From: Kocuria rhizophila DC2201
GTDB taxonomy: Bacteria; Actinomycetota; Actinomycetes; Actinomycetales; Micrococcaceae
Length of the DNA stretch: 64,000 nt
Reading direction: 5' to 3'
NCBI RefSeq assembly: GCF_000010285.1
Contig: NC_010617.1
Location: forward strand, 1,426,001-1,490,000
The notes beneath the pieces are model-generated. The model was not told the DNA's origin, ran no database searches, and worked only from the letters and a program-made list of their open reading frames with translations. Positions within the stretch are counted from its first letter, which is position 1. Each line of letters starts with the position of its first letter. Positions 1 to 8,414 of this stretch are shown one piece after another. The translations under genes and the position numbers were made by a program.

Positions 1-1016
1 AACTCGGCGAAGGACTCCTTGAGCCAGAGGTCGTCCCACCACCGCATCGTGACCAGGTCCCCGAACCACATGTGGGACATCTCGTGCATCAGCGTGTTGG
101 CGCGCCCGGCCAGCTGCGCCCGCGTGGCACCCGAGGGGAACAGGTAGTCCTCCGTGAAAGTGACCATCCCGGGGTTCTCCATGGCCCCCAGGTTGTACTC
201 GGGCACGAACGCCTGCTCGTACTTGCCCCACGGGTACGCGAAGCCGAAGAGCTCCGGGAAGAAGTCCAGTCCCTGCTTGGTGAGCGTGAACAGCTCCTCG
301 GCGTCCATGTGCTCGGCGAGCGCCCGTCGGCAGTAGAGGGCCAGCGGGATGGTCACGGCGGCCCCGTGGGGGTCGGTGCCCCGCCACTCGTCCCTGACCG
401 CGGTGTAGGGCCCGGCCAGGATGGTGGTGATGTACGAGGAGATCCGCTGCGTGGGGGCGAACTCGTGGCTCACGGCCCCGGGGACGTCGCAGTCCCGCGT
501 GGGGTTCGAGACCAGCTCCTCGCCGTTGGACGCCGCGAGCCACTCGGGCGGGGTGATCACCGTGAACGTGAAGCCGGCCTTGAGGTCCGGCTGCTCGAAG
601 ACCGCAAAAACCCGGCGGCAGTCCGCCGGCTCGTACTGCGTGTAGACGTAGACCTCCCCGTCCTGGGGGTCCACGTACCGGTGCAGGCCCTCGCCCGAAC
701 GCGAGTACAGGGCCCGGCCGAGCACGCGCAGCTCGTTGGCCTCCTCGAGCTCCGGCAGCCGGATCCGGGAGCCGTCCACGACGTCGTCCACGTCCAGGAC
801 CTCGCCGTTCAGCTCCACGGCGGTCACGGAGTCGTGGATGAAGTCGATGAAGGTCTCCGCGCCCTCCTCGGCGGTGAAGCGCACCGTGACCTCCGAGCCG
901 AACGTGGTGTTCGCGGGGTCCTGCGCCCCCGAGAGGTCCACCGTGACCCGGTAGTCCTCCACCCGGATCTGCTCGGCTCGCGTGGCTGCTTCGTCTCTGG
1001 TCAGGCTGGCTCCCAT
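1..1016 (-). CDS. pepN: aminopeptidase N (M1 family), C-terminus cut by window edge
   Basis: Zinc metallopeptidase that removes N-terminal amino acids from peptides in the cytosol. The N-terminal ~338 residues are present and the gene runs off the left edge. Visible M1 motifs are the substrate-binding GAMEN (in NLGAMENPG), the zinc site HEMSH (HExxH) followed by MWFGD, and the start of the downstream helix with the third zinc ligand (KESFAEF). The ATG at 1,014-1,016 begins MGASLTRDEAA with a purine-rich GGGGAC just upstream. The family is normally ~850 residues, so well over half the protein lies outside the window. It is the first gene of its transcript, with glgC upstream on the same strand ~300 bp away behind a terminator. 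The call rests on seen motifs; substrate range is not inferable. Confidence 0.93.
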   Translation of the reverse strand, partial: MGASLTRDEAATRAEQIRVEDYRVTVDLSGAQDPANTTFGSEVTVRFTAEEGAETFIDFIHDSVTAVELNGEVLDVDDVVDGSRIRLPELEEANELRVLGRALYSRSGEGLHRYVDPQDGEVYVYTQYEPADCRRVFAVFEQPDLKAGFTFTVITPPEWLAASNGEELVSNPTRDCDVPGAVSHEFAPTQRISSYITTILAGPYTAVRDEWRGTDPHGAAVTIPLALYCRRALAEHMDAEELFTLTKQGLDFFPELFGFAYPWGKYEQAFVPEYNLGAMENPGMVTFTEDYLFPSGATRAQLAGRANTLMHEMSHMWFGDLVTMRWWDDLWLKESFAE

Positions 1017-1218
1017 GTCCCCAGTGTAGGCACCGGGCCCGTGTCGCCCGTCACCCCGGGGCACCTCCGCGATTCGCCCGCGTGCCCACCGTGCGGGGCG
1101 ACCCCACGCCACCGGGCTTCCCCGCGCGGCGGAGCGCACGCGCCTACGGGTGGGGACGCCCTGCGGCCTCCTCGGCGTACCGGACGTGCAGGGGCGCACG
1201 CGCCCGCGGGAAGGGACG

Positions 1219-1249
1219 ACGACGGCGCACGGTGACCGTGCGCCGTCGT
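1219..1249 (-). terminator. probable terminator downstream of glgC
   Basis: A perfect 14-bp inverted repeat (ACGACGGCGCACGG and its complement) with a TGA loop, ~70 bp past the glgC stop codon. No long T-tract follows, as is common in high-G+C actinobacteria. The rest of 1,017-1,316 is very G+C-rich, contains two diverged copies of a GCGCACGCGCC-type string (near 1,135 and 1,195), and holds no recognisable gene. Confidence 0.6.
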
Positions 1250-1316
1250 GGTGCCTTCTCGGGTCCGCGCCACCCCGGCCCCGGGGGCGGACCCGGCGCG
1301 AACCGCGGTCCGGGAC

Positions 1317-2561
1317 CTACCGCTCGAAGCGGTAGTTCTTCGGTGCGATGGTGAGCCCGGACTCGGTGACCGTGAGCCCGCGTGCGAGGTCCTGCTCGCG
1401 GTCCAGGCCCACAGTGGTGCCCGGGGGGACCACCACGTTCTTGTCCAGGATGCAGCGGTGCACCGTGGCGCCGGCCCCGATCTGCACGTTCTGCATCAGC
1501 ACGGACTCGGTGACCCGCGCGTCGTGCTCCACCTTGACCTTGGGGGAGAGCACCGAGGAGCCCACGTGCCCGCCCGTGATGAGCACACCGGGGGAGACGA
1601 TGGAGTCGAACGCCACGCCCGCCTGGCCGTTGGGCCCGCGCACTGTCCTGGCCGGCGGCGCCATGATCTGGTGCGTGTAGATGGGCCAGTCGTAGTTGTA
1701 GAGGTTGAACACCGGCAGCGGGCGGATCAGGTCCATGTGCGAGTCGAAGTAGGACTCCAGCGTGCCCACGTCCCGCCAGTACTGCCGGTCCCGGTCCGTG
1801 GAGCCCGGGACGTCGTTGTGCGTGAAGTCGTACACCACGGCCTCACCGCGCTCCGCGAAGTAGGGCATGATGTCCCCGCCCATGTCGTGGTCGGTGTCCG
1901 CCTTCTCGTTGTCCGTGCGCAACGCCTCCACCAGGGCGTCCCGGTCGAACACGTAGTTGCCCATCGAGGCCAGGAACGAGTGGGGATCGTCCGGCAGGGG
2001 CGCGGTGGTGTCCGGCTTCTCCACGAACCGCGTGATCTTCGCAGGGTCCTGCGGGTCCGTCTCGATCACCCCGAAGGACTTCACCATCTCCATGGGCTGG
2101 CGCACACCGGCCACCGTGGCCTTCGCCCCGGACTCGATGTGCTTCTCCACCATGTCCGCGAAGTCCATCCGGTACACGTGGTCCGCGCCCACGACCACCA
2201 CGATGTCCGGATCGGCGTCGTCGATCAGGTTCATGGACTGGTAGATCGCGTTGGCCGAGCCCAGGAACCAGTCCTTGCCGCGGCGCTGCTGCGCGGGCAC
2301 CGAGGTCACGTAGTTGCCCAACTGCGTGGACAGCCGCCACGTCTCGGACAGGTGCCGGTCCAGGGAGTGGGACTTGTACTGGGTCAGCACCACGATCTGC
2401 AGGTAGCCCGAGTTCACCAGGTTGGACAACGCGAAGTCGATCAGCCGGTACCCGCCCGCGAACGGCACGGCCGGCTTGGCGCGGTCCTCCGTCAGCGGCA
2501 TCAGACGCTTGCCCTCGCCGCCGGCCAACACGATGGCAAGGACCTTCTTCTGTCGTGACAT
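1317..2561 (-). CDS. glgC: glucose-1-phosphate adenylyltransferase (ADP-glucose pyrophosphorylase)
   Basis: Makes ADP-glucose from ATP and glucose-1-phosphate, the committed step of bacterial glycogen synthesis in the cytosol. The 414-residue protein starts [19 protein letters not shown], which holds the nucleotide-binding GGEGxRL loop. It continues with the family motifs [15 protein letters not shown] and a C-terminal left-handed beta-helix-type region rich in V/I-G repeats ([20 protein letters not shown]). The ATG at 2,559-2,561 follows a good GGAGGGG ribosome site. The frame stays open well upstream to 2,942, but that part is low-complexity and lies in the glgC-glgA intergenic region, so it is not included. 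It is divergent from glgA, the next enzyme of the pathway. Family assignment is secure. Confidence 0.96.
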   Translation of the reverse strand: MSRQKKVLAIVLAGGEGKRLMPLTEDRAKPAVPFAGGYRLIDFALSNLVNSGYLQIVVLTQYKSHSLDRHLSETWRLSTQLGNYVTSVPAQQRRGKDWFLGSANAIYQSMNLIDDADPDIVVVVGADHVYRMDFADMVEKHIESGAKATVAGVRQPMEMVKSFGVIETDPQDPAKITRFVEKPDTTAPLPDDPHSFLASMGNYVFDRDALVEALRTDNEKADTDHDMGGDIMPYFAERGEAVVYDFTHNDVPGSTDRDRQYWRDVGTLESYFDSHMDLIRPLPVFNLYNYDWPIYTHQIMAPPARTVRGPNGQAGVAFDSIVSPGVLITGGHVGSSVLSPKVKVEHDARVTESVLMQNVQIGAGATVHRCILDKNVVVPPGTTVGLDREQDLARGLTVTESGLTIAPKNYRFER

Positions 2562-2901
2562 ACGTACCCCTCCAGTTCGCGGGACGTCCCGGCCCCACGG
2601 GCCACGACGTCCACTTGTCGTCCCGTCATTGTGTCCCACTGCTCCAGGGCCCACACAACAGTGACCCGAACTCGCGGCAACTTTTCGCCCCCGCTCCTCC
2701 GCTGTGGGGACGACGACGACGCCGCGCCCGTGCGGGGGCCCGGCGCCGCACGCACCGCACGGCACCGGACCGCGGGGGGATGGGGGTGGGGGTGTCCTGC
2801 TCGGGGCGCGCACGGCACGGCGCGCACAGGACCGGGGCGACCGTGCGGCGTCGTGCCCGGCACCCCTGTGGGCGGACGAAGCCGTGCAGTACGCTCGCAC
2901 T
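2562..2901. other. glgC-glgA divergent intergenic region
   Basis: 340 bp between two divergent glycogen genes. It must hold both promoters. The only convincing element is the -10 hexamer directly in front of glgA, listed separately. The central part is extremely G-rich on the + strand (near 2,775-2,795). No further gene or RNA is recognised. Confidence 0.6.
2890..2895 (+). promoter_or_regulatory. -10 element for a leaderless glgA mRNA
   Basis: TACGCT lies exactly 6 nt (CGCACT) before the GTG start of glgA, so transcription would begin at or next to the start codon. There is no ribosome-binding sequence between the two. The -35 region is not distinctive. Confidence 0.5.
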
Positions 2902-4095
2902 GTGCGAGTAGACATCCTGAGCAAAGAATTCCCGCCCGCCATCTACGGGGGAGCGGGGGTGCACGTGGCCGAGCTCTCCCGCGTGCTCGCACCGCTGGTG
3001 GACCTGAACGTGCGCTGCTTCGGTGCACCGCGGGAGCCGGACTTCCACGGTGCCCACGTGCGCGCCTACCCCGTGCCCGCGGACCTGGACCAGGCCAACG
3101 CCGCAGTGCAGACCCTCGGGGTGGACCTCACCATGATCCAGGACATCGCCGGGGCGGACCTGGTGCATTCGCACACGTGGTACGCGAACATGGGCGGGCA
3201 CCTGTCCTCCCTGATGTACGACATCCCGCACGTCCTCTCCGCCCACTCCCTCGAGCCCCTGCGCCCGTGGAAGGCCGAGCAGCTCGGCGGCGGGTACCGC
3301 GTGTCCTCCTTCGCGGAGAAGACCTCCTACGAGGCCGCCGCCGCGATCATCGCCGTGTCCGAGGGCATGCGCCAGGACATCCTGCGCTGCTACCCGGCCG
3401 TGGACCCCGACCGCGTGCGCACCGTGCACAACGGCATCGACGTCTCCCAGTGGAACCGGGACGAGGCCACCGACGTGCTCGAGGAGTACGGCATCGACCC
3501 CGCCCGACCCTCCGTCGCGTTCGTGGGCCGGGTGACCCGGCAGAAGGGTGTGCCCTACCTGCTGCGCGCCGCCCTGCAGCTGCCGCCCGAGGTGCAGCTC
3601 GTGCTGTGCGCCGGAGCCGCCGACACCCCCGAGCTCGCCGCCGAGGTCAACGGCCTCATCGAGCAGCTCAGGAGCGAACGGGACGGCGTGGTGCTCATCG
3701 AGAAGATGCTGCCCCGCCGCGAGGTCATCCAGATCCTCTCCCACGCCACCGCCTTCGCGTGCCCCTCCGTGTACGAGCCCCTGGGCATCGTCAACCTCGA
3801 GGCCATGGCCTGCGGGGCGGCTGTCGTGGCCTCTGCCACCGGCGGCATCCCCGAGGTCGTCGACGACGGCGAGACCGGAACCCTGGTTCCCATCGAGCAG
3901 GTCACCGACGGTACCGGAACCCCCCTGGACCCCCAGAAGTTCGTGGACGACTTCGCCGCCGCCCTCACGGACATGGTCTCCAACCCCGAGCGCGCTCGCC
4001 GCATGGGTGAGGCCGGGCGGCGCCGCGTGGAGGAGCACTTCTCGTGGGAGTCCATTGCCCAGCAGACCCTGGAGGTCTACCGCTCGGTGCTCTGA
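2902..4095 (+). CDS. glgA: glycogen synthase, actinobacterial GT4 type
   Basis: Glycosyltransferase that extends alpha-1,4-glucan from ADP-glucose. The 397-residue protein begins [19 protein letters not shown], the glycine-rich N-terminal signature of the Corynebacterium/Mycobacterium-type glycogen synthase rather than the classical GT5 enzyme. The C-terminal domain has VGRVTRQKG and the nucleotide-sugar-binding E-x7-E region ([19 protein letters not shown]). In some actinobacteria this family (GlgM) makes maltose-1-phosphate instead, so the exact acceptor is uncertain. The start is set by the family N-terminus and by the -10 hexamer 6 nt upstream; the frame is open further upstream but without family similarity. 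It is divergent from glgC, which supplies its substrate. Confidence 0.92.
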   Translation: MRVDILSKEFPPAIYGGAGVHVAELSRVLAPLVDLNVRCFGAPREPDFHGAHVRAYPVPADLDQANAAVQTLGVDLTMIQDIAGADLVHSHTWYANMGGHLSSLMYDIPHVLSAHSLEPLRPWKAEQLGGGYRVSSFAEKTSYEAAAAIIAVSEGMRQDILRCYPAVDPDRVRTVHNGIDVSQWNRDEATDVLEEYGIDPARPSVAFVGRVTRQKGVPYLLRAALQLPPEVQLVLCAGAADTPELAAEVNGLIEQLRSERDGVVLIEKMLPRREVIQILSHATAFACPSVYEPLGIVNLEAMACGAAVVASATGGIPEVVDDGETGTLVPIEQVTDGTGTPLDPQKFVDDFAAALTDMVSNPERARRMGEAGRRRVEEHFSWESIAQQTLEVYRSVL

Positions 4096-4275
4096 GGCCC
4101 ACCCCGCGCCTCTCGACTCGGACCCCGGTGCCCTTGGACCACGTTGTCCCCGGGCCCCGGGGTCCGCGCATGCCCGGCACGCGGGATCCCGCGGGGAGCC
4201 CTGGAGACTCTTCACTCGGCGGCAGGTTCGGCACTCCCGGGCTGCCGTGCCACGGCGTCCTGCCTCGCCGCCCGG

Positions 4276-4917
4276 TCAGCCGTTGGCGCGCCCGGTGTCC
4301 TGACCCGTCTGGGCCAGAACACCGCTGAGCAGGGAGTCCACCGCGGCCACGTAGGCCTCGTGGGTCTGCTCCGGGTCCTCCGACAGACTCATCTGCACCA
4401 TGCAGCCCTGGACCAGCCCGATGAATGCGGGACGGAGACGGTCGGCCAGCCGATCGGCGTCGTCCTCCGCCATGCCGTGCTCCGCGCGCAACCACGCGCT
4501 CAGGTAGCGGCGCAGGTGGCTGCCTGCCTCCGCCAGGATGGCGCGGACGGCCGCCCGCAGCTCGGGGCGGCGCACGGCCTCACCCCACACCTGCAGGGGA
4601 AGGCCCGGGAACGTCGCACCCTCGGGCAGGTCCGTGACCACCATGGCCATGGCGCGGGCCGGATGGGGGAGCGGGCTGTGGGTGTGCAGCCGGTTCAGTG
4701 CCCCGAGCCGGTCCCGCATCACACCGCGGCTCGCGTCCAGGAAGAGGTCGTCCTTGCCGCGGTAGTAGACGTACACGGCACCGGCCGAGAGGCCCGACTC
4801 CGCAATGATGTCCGCCATGGACACCGCCGAGAACCCCTTGCGGCCGATGCAGACCAGGGCGGCGTCCTGGATCCGACGCCGCATCTGCTCCCTGTGCTCT
4901 TCCGTGACCTTGGGCAC
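4276..4917 (-). CDS. TetR family transcriptional regulator
   Basis: 213-residue repressor-type protein. Its N-terminal helix-turn-helix is typical of TetR: RIQDAALVCIGRKGFSAVS, then MADIIAESGLSAGAVYVYYRGKDDLF at residues ~14-56. The C-terminal ligand-binding domain is all-helical and unassigned. I place the start at the GTG at 4,915-4,917 because GGAGG lies 6 nt upstream; a TTG twelve bases earlier would overlap that ribosome site. It is divergent from the membrane-protein gene at 5,012, and the 94-bp spacer holds two matching operator-like sites. It therefore probably represses itself and the membrane gene in response to an unknown, perhaps toxic, ligand. Function is inferred from family and context. 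Confidence 0.9.
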   Translation of the reverse strand: MPKVTEEHREQMRRRIQDAALVCIGRKGFSAVSMADIIAESGLSAGAVYVYYRGKDDLFLDASRGVMRDRLGALNRLHTHSPLPHPARAMAMVVTDLPEGATFPGLPLQVWGEAVRRPELRAAVRAILAEAGSHLRRYLSAWLRAEHGMAEDDADRLADRLRPAFIGLVQGCMVQMSLSEDPEQTHEAYVAAVDSLLSGVLAQTGQDTGRANG

Positions 4918-4933
4918 GTCCACCTCCAAAAAC

Positions 4934-4992
4934 GAATGATCGTTCTTGACAGCTTAGCGGAGCGGGTCCAGGCTTTCCAAGAACATTCATTC
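4934..4992. promoter_or_regulatory. paired operator-like sites between tetR and membrane gene
   Basis: GAATGATCGTTC at 4,934-4,945 and, on the other strand, GAATGAATGTTC at 4,981-4,992 share the pattern GAATGANNGTTC. Each is a near-palindrome. A TTGACA (-35-like) at 4,946-4,951 directly abuts the first site on the + strand. This layout is expected for a TetR operator controlling a divergent gene pair. The protein-site pairing is inferred. Confidence 0.5.
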
Positions 4993-5011
4993 TCTGTGGA
5001 AGGGGTGGGTT

Positions 5012-6139
5012 GTGTCCCACATCAGAACTCCGGAGCCCCGGCAGCGCCCGGACTGGCTCAAGAGCGTCAAGGCGGCACTGATCGCCACGGCGGTGGTCTC
5101 CATCGTGCTGCTCGCGTTCGCGTGGCCCACGACCACCTCCAGGACCGAGAACCTGCCGGTGGCCGTCGTGGGAACGCAGGAGCAGATCGACGCCGTGACC
5201 GCGAAGATGCCCGACAAGCTGCTGGACGTGCACCCCGTGGCCCACCGGGAGGACGCGGTCAACGGCATCAGGACCCGCGAGGTGTATGGGGGCATCGTGC
5301 TGGGGGACCAGCCCGAGATCCTCACGGCCAGCGCGGCCAGCCCCGTGGTCTCGCAGATGCTGGGCGGCGTGGCCACCACCATGCAGCGCGGCATCGACCA
5401 GAAGGTCATCGAGGGCACCACGCAGGCCCTCGAGAAGATCAAGGGCGTCCTGGCCAAGGGGCTGGCCGGCATGGCGGCCCTGAGTCAGCAGCCCCAGCAG
5501 CAGGCGGCCACCCCGCCCACCGTGAAGACCACCGACGTGGTCCCGCTGTCCGAGGACGATCCGCGGGGGAGCGGGCTGGCGATTGCCGGGCTTCCCCTGA
5601 CGATGGGCGGCATGATCGGCGGCATCCTCATCTCCACGCTCGTCACGGGCGTGCGCAAGCACCTGCTGGCCCTGGGGCTGTACGGCGTGATCGGCGGATT
5701 CGTGCTGGCGGCCATCCTGCAGGGCCTGTTCGGGATCCTGCAGGCAGACTTTTTTGCCCACTGGGCGGCCATCGGGCTGGGCATCGCCGCCACGGCGTCG
5801 GTAATCGTGGGGCTGAGCTCGCTCATCGGACGCGCCGGGCTGGCCGTGGGCGCCGTCCTCACCATGTTCATCGGCATCCCCATCTCCGCGCTGACCTCTC
5901 CGAAGGAGTTCATCCTGCCGCCGTTCGGCGAGGTCGGTCAGTGGCTCGTGCCCGGCCTGTCCGGAGCGCTGCTGCGCGACCTCTCGTACTTCCCGGACGC
6001 GAACATTGCCGCGCAGGTGTGGGCGCTCATCGGGTGGGTGGCACTCGGGATCGTGCTGACGTTCCTGGGCCACCACAAGAACGAGTCGTCGCTCACGGGC
6101 AAGGAGGAGACGCAGCCCGCGCCGGTGGCCACGGAGTGA
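5012..6139 (+). CDS. multi-pass membrane protein, ABC-2/YhgE-like topology
   Basis: 375 residues. One N-terminal membrane segment (~20-40, AALIATAVVSIVLLAFAWP) is followed by a ~145-residue extracytoplasmic domain with a Q-rich stretch (QQPQQQAA). About five more membrane segments fill residues ~185-350, ending in a charged tail. This layout is shared by ABC-2-type permeases and YhgE/Pip-like (DUF3533-type) proteins, which are often linked to export of or tolerance to membrane-active compounds. No catalytic motif or ATPase partner is visible nearby. The GTG start has GGAAGGGG upstream. The divergent TetR gene and the paired sites suggest inducible expression. The substrate is unknown and the family assignment is tentative. 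Confidence 0.7.
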   Translation: MSHIRTPEPRQRPDWLKSVKAALIATAVVSIVLLAFAWPTTTSRTENLPVAVVGTQEQIDAVTAKMPDKLLDVHPVAHREDAVNGIRTREVYGGIVLGDQPEILTASAASPVVSQMLGGVATTMQRGIDQKVIEGTTQALEKIKGVLAKGLAGMAALSQQPQQQAATPPTVKTTDVVPLSEDDPRGSGLAIAGLPLTMGGMIGGILISTLVTGVRKHLLALGLYGVIGGFVLAAILQGLFGILQADFFAHWAAIGLGIAATASVIVGLSSLIGRAGLAVGAVLTMFIGIPISALTSPKEFILPPFGEVGQWLVPGLSGALLRDLSYFPDANIAAQVWALIGWVALGIVLTFLGHHKNESSLTGKEETQPAPVATE

Positions 6140-6256
6140 GGGCCGCCGGGGGCGCACCCGACCCGCACCGATCGGGTGGCAGCTGGCACAGGGCACGGAG
6201 CTCGTCGAGTTCGTCACGCAGCCCGCACCGAGCGGGTAACGGACGCACCCACGGAA

Positions 6257-6298
6257 GGAGCCAGGGGGAGCCGCACATCAGCGGTTCCTCCTGGCTCC
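6257..6298 (+). terminator. rho-independent terminator after the membrane gene
   Basis: 18-nt arms (starting GGAGCCAGG and GCGGTTCC) pair with two mismatches around an ACATCA loop, followed by TCTCGATTTAGTTT. It lies ~120 bp past the stop codon and ends 9 bp before the dif-like site. Upstream, at ~6,160-6,235, the string CCCGCACCGA(T/G)CGGGT occurs twice. Confidence 0.65.
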
Positions 6299-6307
6299 TC
6301 TCGATTT

Positions 6308-6335
6308 AGTTTACATAATGTACATTATCGGCTCA
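6308..6335 (-). other. dif: dif-like XerC/XerD chromosome-dimer resolution site
   Basis: On the minus strand this 28-mer contains CCGATAAT, two bases, then ACATTATGT. The 14-bp perfect palindrome ATAATGTACATTAT lies at 6,315-6,328. From memory, actinobacterial dif sites have a CCGATAAT half-site, a 2-nt variable centre and an ACATTATGT half-site. All central positions agree and about four outer bases differ. It is intergenic, A+T-rich within G+C-rich DNA, and placed just after a strong terminator. If correct it marks the replication terminus. The assignment is by recalled consensus and has not been searched. Confidence 0.75.
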
Positions 6336-6786
6336 GCGGAAATCCGCAGAACAGCGGACATGCCCCGGATGCTGGACATCCTCTGGCCATGGCGTGAGGC
6401 CCGTCGATCTGACGCTGCATTGCCGATTGCAGATCCGCATGTCCCGGAGACCGTGTGCGGTTGACGCGCGCCAACAACGGGCCCCTGCGGCTGGCGCCGG
6501 GCCCACGGCTCCCCTCCGTGTACGACTGGTACAAACGAGTGACAGGGAAAAGCGGTCGGGCGAACCCCTTTCAGGGCTTGCGAGCAGGCCAACCCCTTCT
6601 GACCGTCTGATGCTGACCATCTTCCTGGGCCGACGTACCTCGCGGCTGCGACCCGCCGCCAGCGCATGCGGAACTGTGGCGCACCCCACCGGCGTACCGC
6701 ATGGTGGACACACCCTGTCCACCGGGACGCACGTTTCATCGACGCCCGGACACGAACCCGTGACACGAACCCCGAGAGGACCACCC
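6336..6786. other. 451-bp region without a recognised gene
   Basis: Between the dif-like site and the YCII gene. Frames are open on both strands, but their translations show no known family, no ribosome sites and no balanced composition. G+C looks lower than in neighbouring coding DNA. It must contain the promoter of the YCII gene, but I do not see a clear one. Confidence 0.5.
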
Positions 6787-7155
6787 ATGACCGACTACAT
6801 GCTGGCCGTCCACCACGAGCCCGGTATCCAGGACGCCGGAGCCGTCTACAGCTCTCCCGCTGACATGGAGCGGGCCGTGACCGCCGTGGCGGCGTTCAAC
6901 GAGCACCTCCAGTCCTCGGGGCGTCTCGTCTACGCGGGCGGCCTGACACCACCCGAGGCGGCACGTACCGTTGACGCCACGGGACAGCACCCCGAGAACC
7001 CGTTGATCGCGCACGGCACGGTCTCCGACGTCGGACCGATCCTCGGCGGTTTCTGGATCGTCCGCGCCGAAACCCCTGACGAGGCCCTCGACGACGCACG
7101 GACCGCGTCCTCCGCGTGCGGCCGGCCCGTGGAGCTGCGTCTCCTGGAGGGGTGA
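6787..7155 (+). CDS. YCII-related domain protein
   Basis: 122-residue single-domain protein that begins MTDYMLAVHHEPG and contains the YCII-type alpha/beta-barrel pattern: an N-terminal strand with MLAVH, a central AFNEHLQSSGRLVYAGGL, and the GPILGGFWIVRAETPDEALD segment. Such proteins resemble muconolactone-isomerase-like folds and are often encoded beside sigma factors in actinobacteria, but no sigma factor is visible here. The ATG has GAGAGGA at 6,774-6,780. The frame extends upstream to 6,394, but that part lacks family similarity. Enzymatic role unknown. Confidence 0.82.
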   Translation: MTDYMLAVHHEPGIQDAGAVYSSPADMERAVTAVAAFNEHLQSSGRLVYAGGLTPPEAARTVDATGQHPENPLIAHGTVSDVGPILGGFWIVRAETPDEALDDARTASSACGRPVELRLLEG

Positions 7156-7212
7156 GGCCGTCGAGGCTACATTCCTCCCCCGGCGCAGCCATCCCCGTAC
7201 TCCGAGGTCAGG

Positions 7213-7232
7213 GTTGAATTTTCTTATTCAAC
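7213..7232. promoter_or_regulatory. A+T-rich palindrome upstream of the DUF3054 gene
   Basis: GTTGAAT, a TTTCTT spacer, then ATTCAAC: perfect 7-bp arms. It sits 58 bp past the YCII gene and centred ~54 bp before the predicted start site of the next gene, an activator-like position. It could instead be a weak terminator of the YCII gene. No regulator can be named. Confidence 0.4.
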
Positions 7233-7264
7233 TTTCACTGCGTACTTGAGAAATTCGGGTCCCC

Positions 7265-7270
7265 TAAACT
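7265..7270 (+). promoter_or_regulatory. -10 element for a leaderless DUF3054 mRNA
   Basis: TAAACT lies 6 nt (GGTGGT) before the ATG at 7,277. A possible -35, TACTTG, lies 16 bp upstream. There is no separate room for a 5' leader. Confidence 0.5.
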
Positions 7271-7276
7271 GGTGGT

Positions 7277-7738
7277 ATGGATTCACCAGCACCCCACCAC
7301 GCCCCCGACGAAGCACCGGTCGCTCCCCCGGCCGCGCATGCCCGCCCCGAGACGGCCGGTGTGGTGCACCGGAGCCCCGACGGAACCGGGTGGCCCCTGT
7401 ACCTGGCCGTGGACATCGTGTTGGTGATCGTGTTCGCCGCCCTGGGCCGTTCCAGCCACGGGGAGGGTGTCGCCGGAGCACTCATGACGGCCTGGCCGTT
7501 CCTCGTGGGAGCCTTGGTGGGGTGGCTGGCGTGCCGTGGCACGCGTCATCCGGCCGCCGTGATCCCCACCGGGCTGTCCGTGTGGCTGTGCGCCGAGGTC
7601 GGCGGCATGGTGCTGCGCACCCTCACCGGCCAGGGCACGGCCCTGCCGTTCGTCCTGGTTAGCCTGGTGGTGCTGGGCGCGCTGCTCATCGGCTACCGCC
7701 TGGTGCTGCTCGGGGTGCGGAGGATCCGCAGCCGGTGA
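7277..7738 (+). CDS. DUF3054 family membrane protein
   Basis: 153 residues. An alanine/proline-rich cytoplasmic N-terminus (~1-38) is followed by four predicted membrane segments: LAVDIVLVIVFAAL, MTAWPFLVGALVGWLA, a segment with PTGLSVWLCAEVGGMVL, and PFVLVSLVVLGALLIGY. It ends in a short basic tail. Length and the pattern 'IVFAALGRxSH' then 'WPFLxGxLxGW' match DUF3054, a small family widespread in actinobacteria and haloarchaea with no known function. The start follows directly on a promoter-like hexamer. Confidence 0.85.
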   Translation: MDSPAPHHAPDEAPVAPPAAHARPETAGVVHRSPDGTGWPLYLAVDIVLVIVFAALGRSSHGEGVAGALMTAWPFLVGALVGWLACRGTRHPAAVIPTGLSVWLCAEVGGMVLRTLTGQGTALPFVLVSLVVLGALLIGYRLVLLGVRRIRSR

Positions 7739-7844
7739 GCACACGCCCGGCCCGGTCAGCACCTCGACGCCGTCCCACGGTGCACCCCGGCGTCCGGGCA
7801 CCGCGGCACGGCTAGGCTGGGCTCACCCCGTGGAAAGGAACCCC

Positions 7845-8126
7845 ATGTTCACCGCCATCGTCCTGATCAAGACCTCCTCGGACCGTATCCCGGAGGTGGC
7901 CCAGGAAGTCTCCGACATCCGCGGTGTCTCCGAGGTCTACTCCGTGACCGGAGAGTGGGACCTCATCGCGCTCGTGCGGGTGGAGCGCCACGAGCAGCTC
8001 GCGGACGTGATCGCGGACGAGCTCTCCAAGGTCCCCGGCGTGGAGTCCACGAGCACGAACATCGCGTTCCGCACCTACAGCACCCACGACCTCGACGCCG
8101 CGTTCGCACTCGGCATCGACGACTGA
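7845..8126 (+). CDS. stand-alone AsnC/Lrp ligand-binding domain protein
   Basis: 93 residues consisting only of the C-terminal dimerisation and ligand (RAM-like) domain of Lrp/AsnC regulators: MFTAIVLIKTSSDRIPEV, then VSEVYSVTGEWDLIALVRV, then the VESTSTNIAFRTY strand. The DNA-binding domain is absent. Such stand-alone proteins form oligomers and bind amino acids, but their targets are usually unknown. Well-placed GGAAAGGAA precedes the ATG, and a TAGGCT -10 hexamer lies at 7,813-7,818. It is next to and convergent with trpD, as in related actinobacteria, so a link to tryptophan metabolism is possible but unproven. Confidence 0.88.
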   Translation: MFTAIVLIKTSSDRIPEVAQEVSDIRGVSEVYSVTGEWDLIALVRVERHEQLADVIADELSKVPGVESTSTNIAFRTYSTHDLDAAFALGIDD

Positions 8127-8414
8127 GGGCGCACTCCCCCAGCCGTGAACCGGGCCCGGTCCGCCCGCTGGCACGGCGCCTCAGCCGCGCGGAACCCCTT
8201 AGGCATCTCCGTGACGAGCACCTCACTCAAGGGCACCTCGGTGGCAGCCACGAGGGGCAGCGGAAGCAGTCACTCAGCTGCAGGGCGGGCCCGATGGTCA
8301 CCGGGGACGGCCGCCTCGAAAGGCTGCCGGGCGGCGTCGTCGTGGCGCGGGCCTGGCCGAAGAGAAGATGCGCGGGAACACCCGCACCGGGGTCGGTGCA
8401 GTGCGCCCCGCACC

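Noticed and set aside
6394-6786. Upstream extension of the YCII gene
   Set aside because: The family starts at MTDYMLAVHHEPG with GAGAGGA in front. The upstream codons show no similarity or balanced composition.
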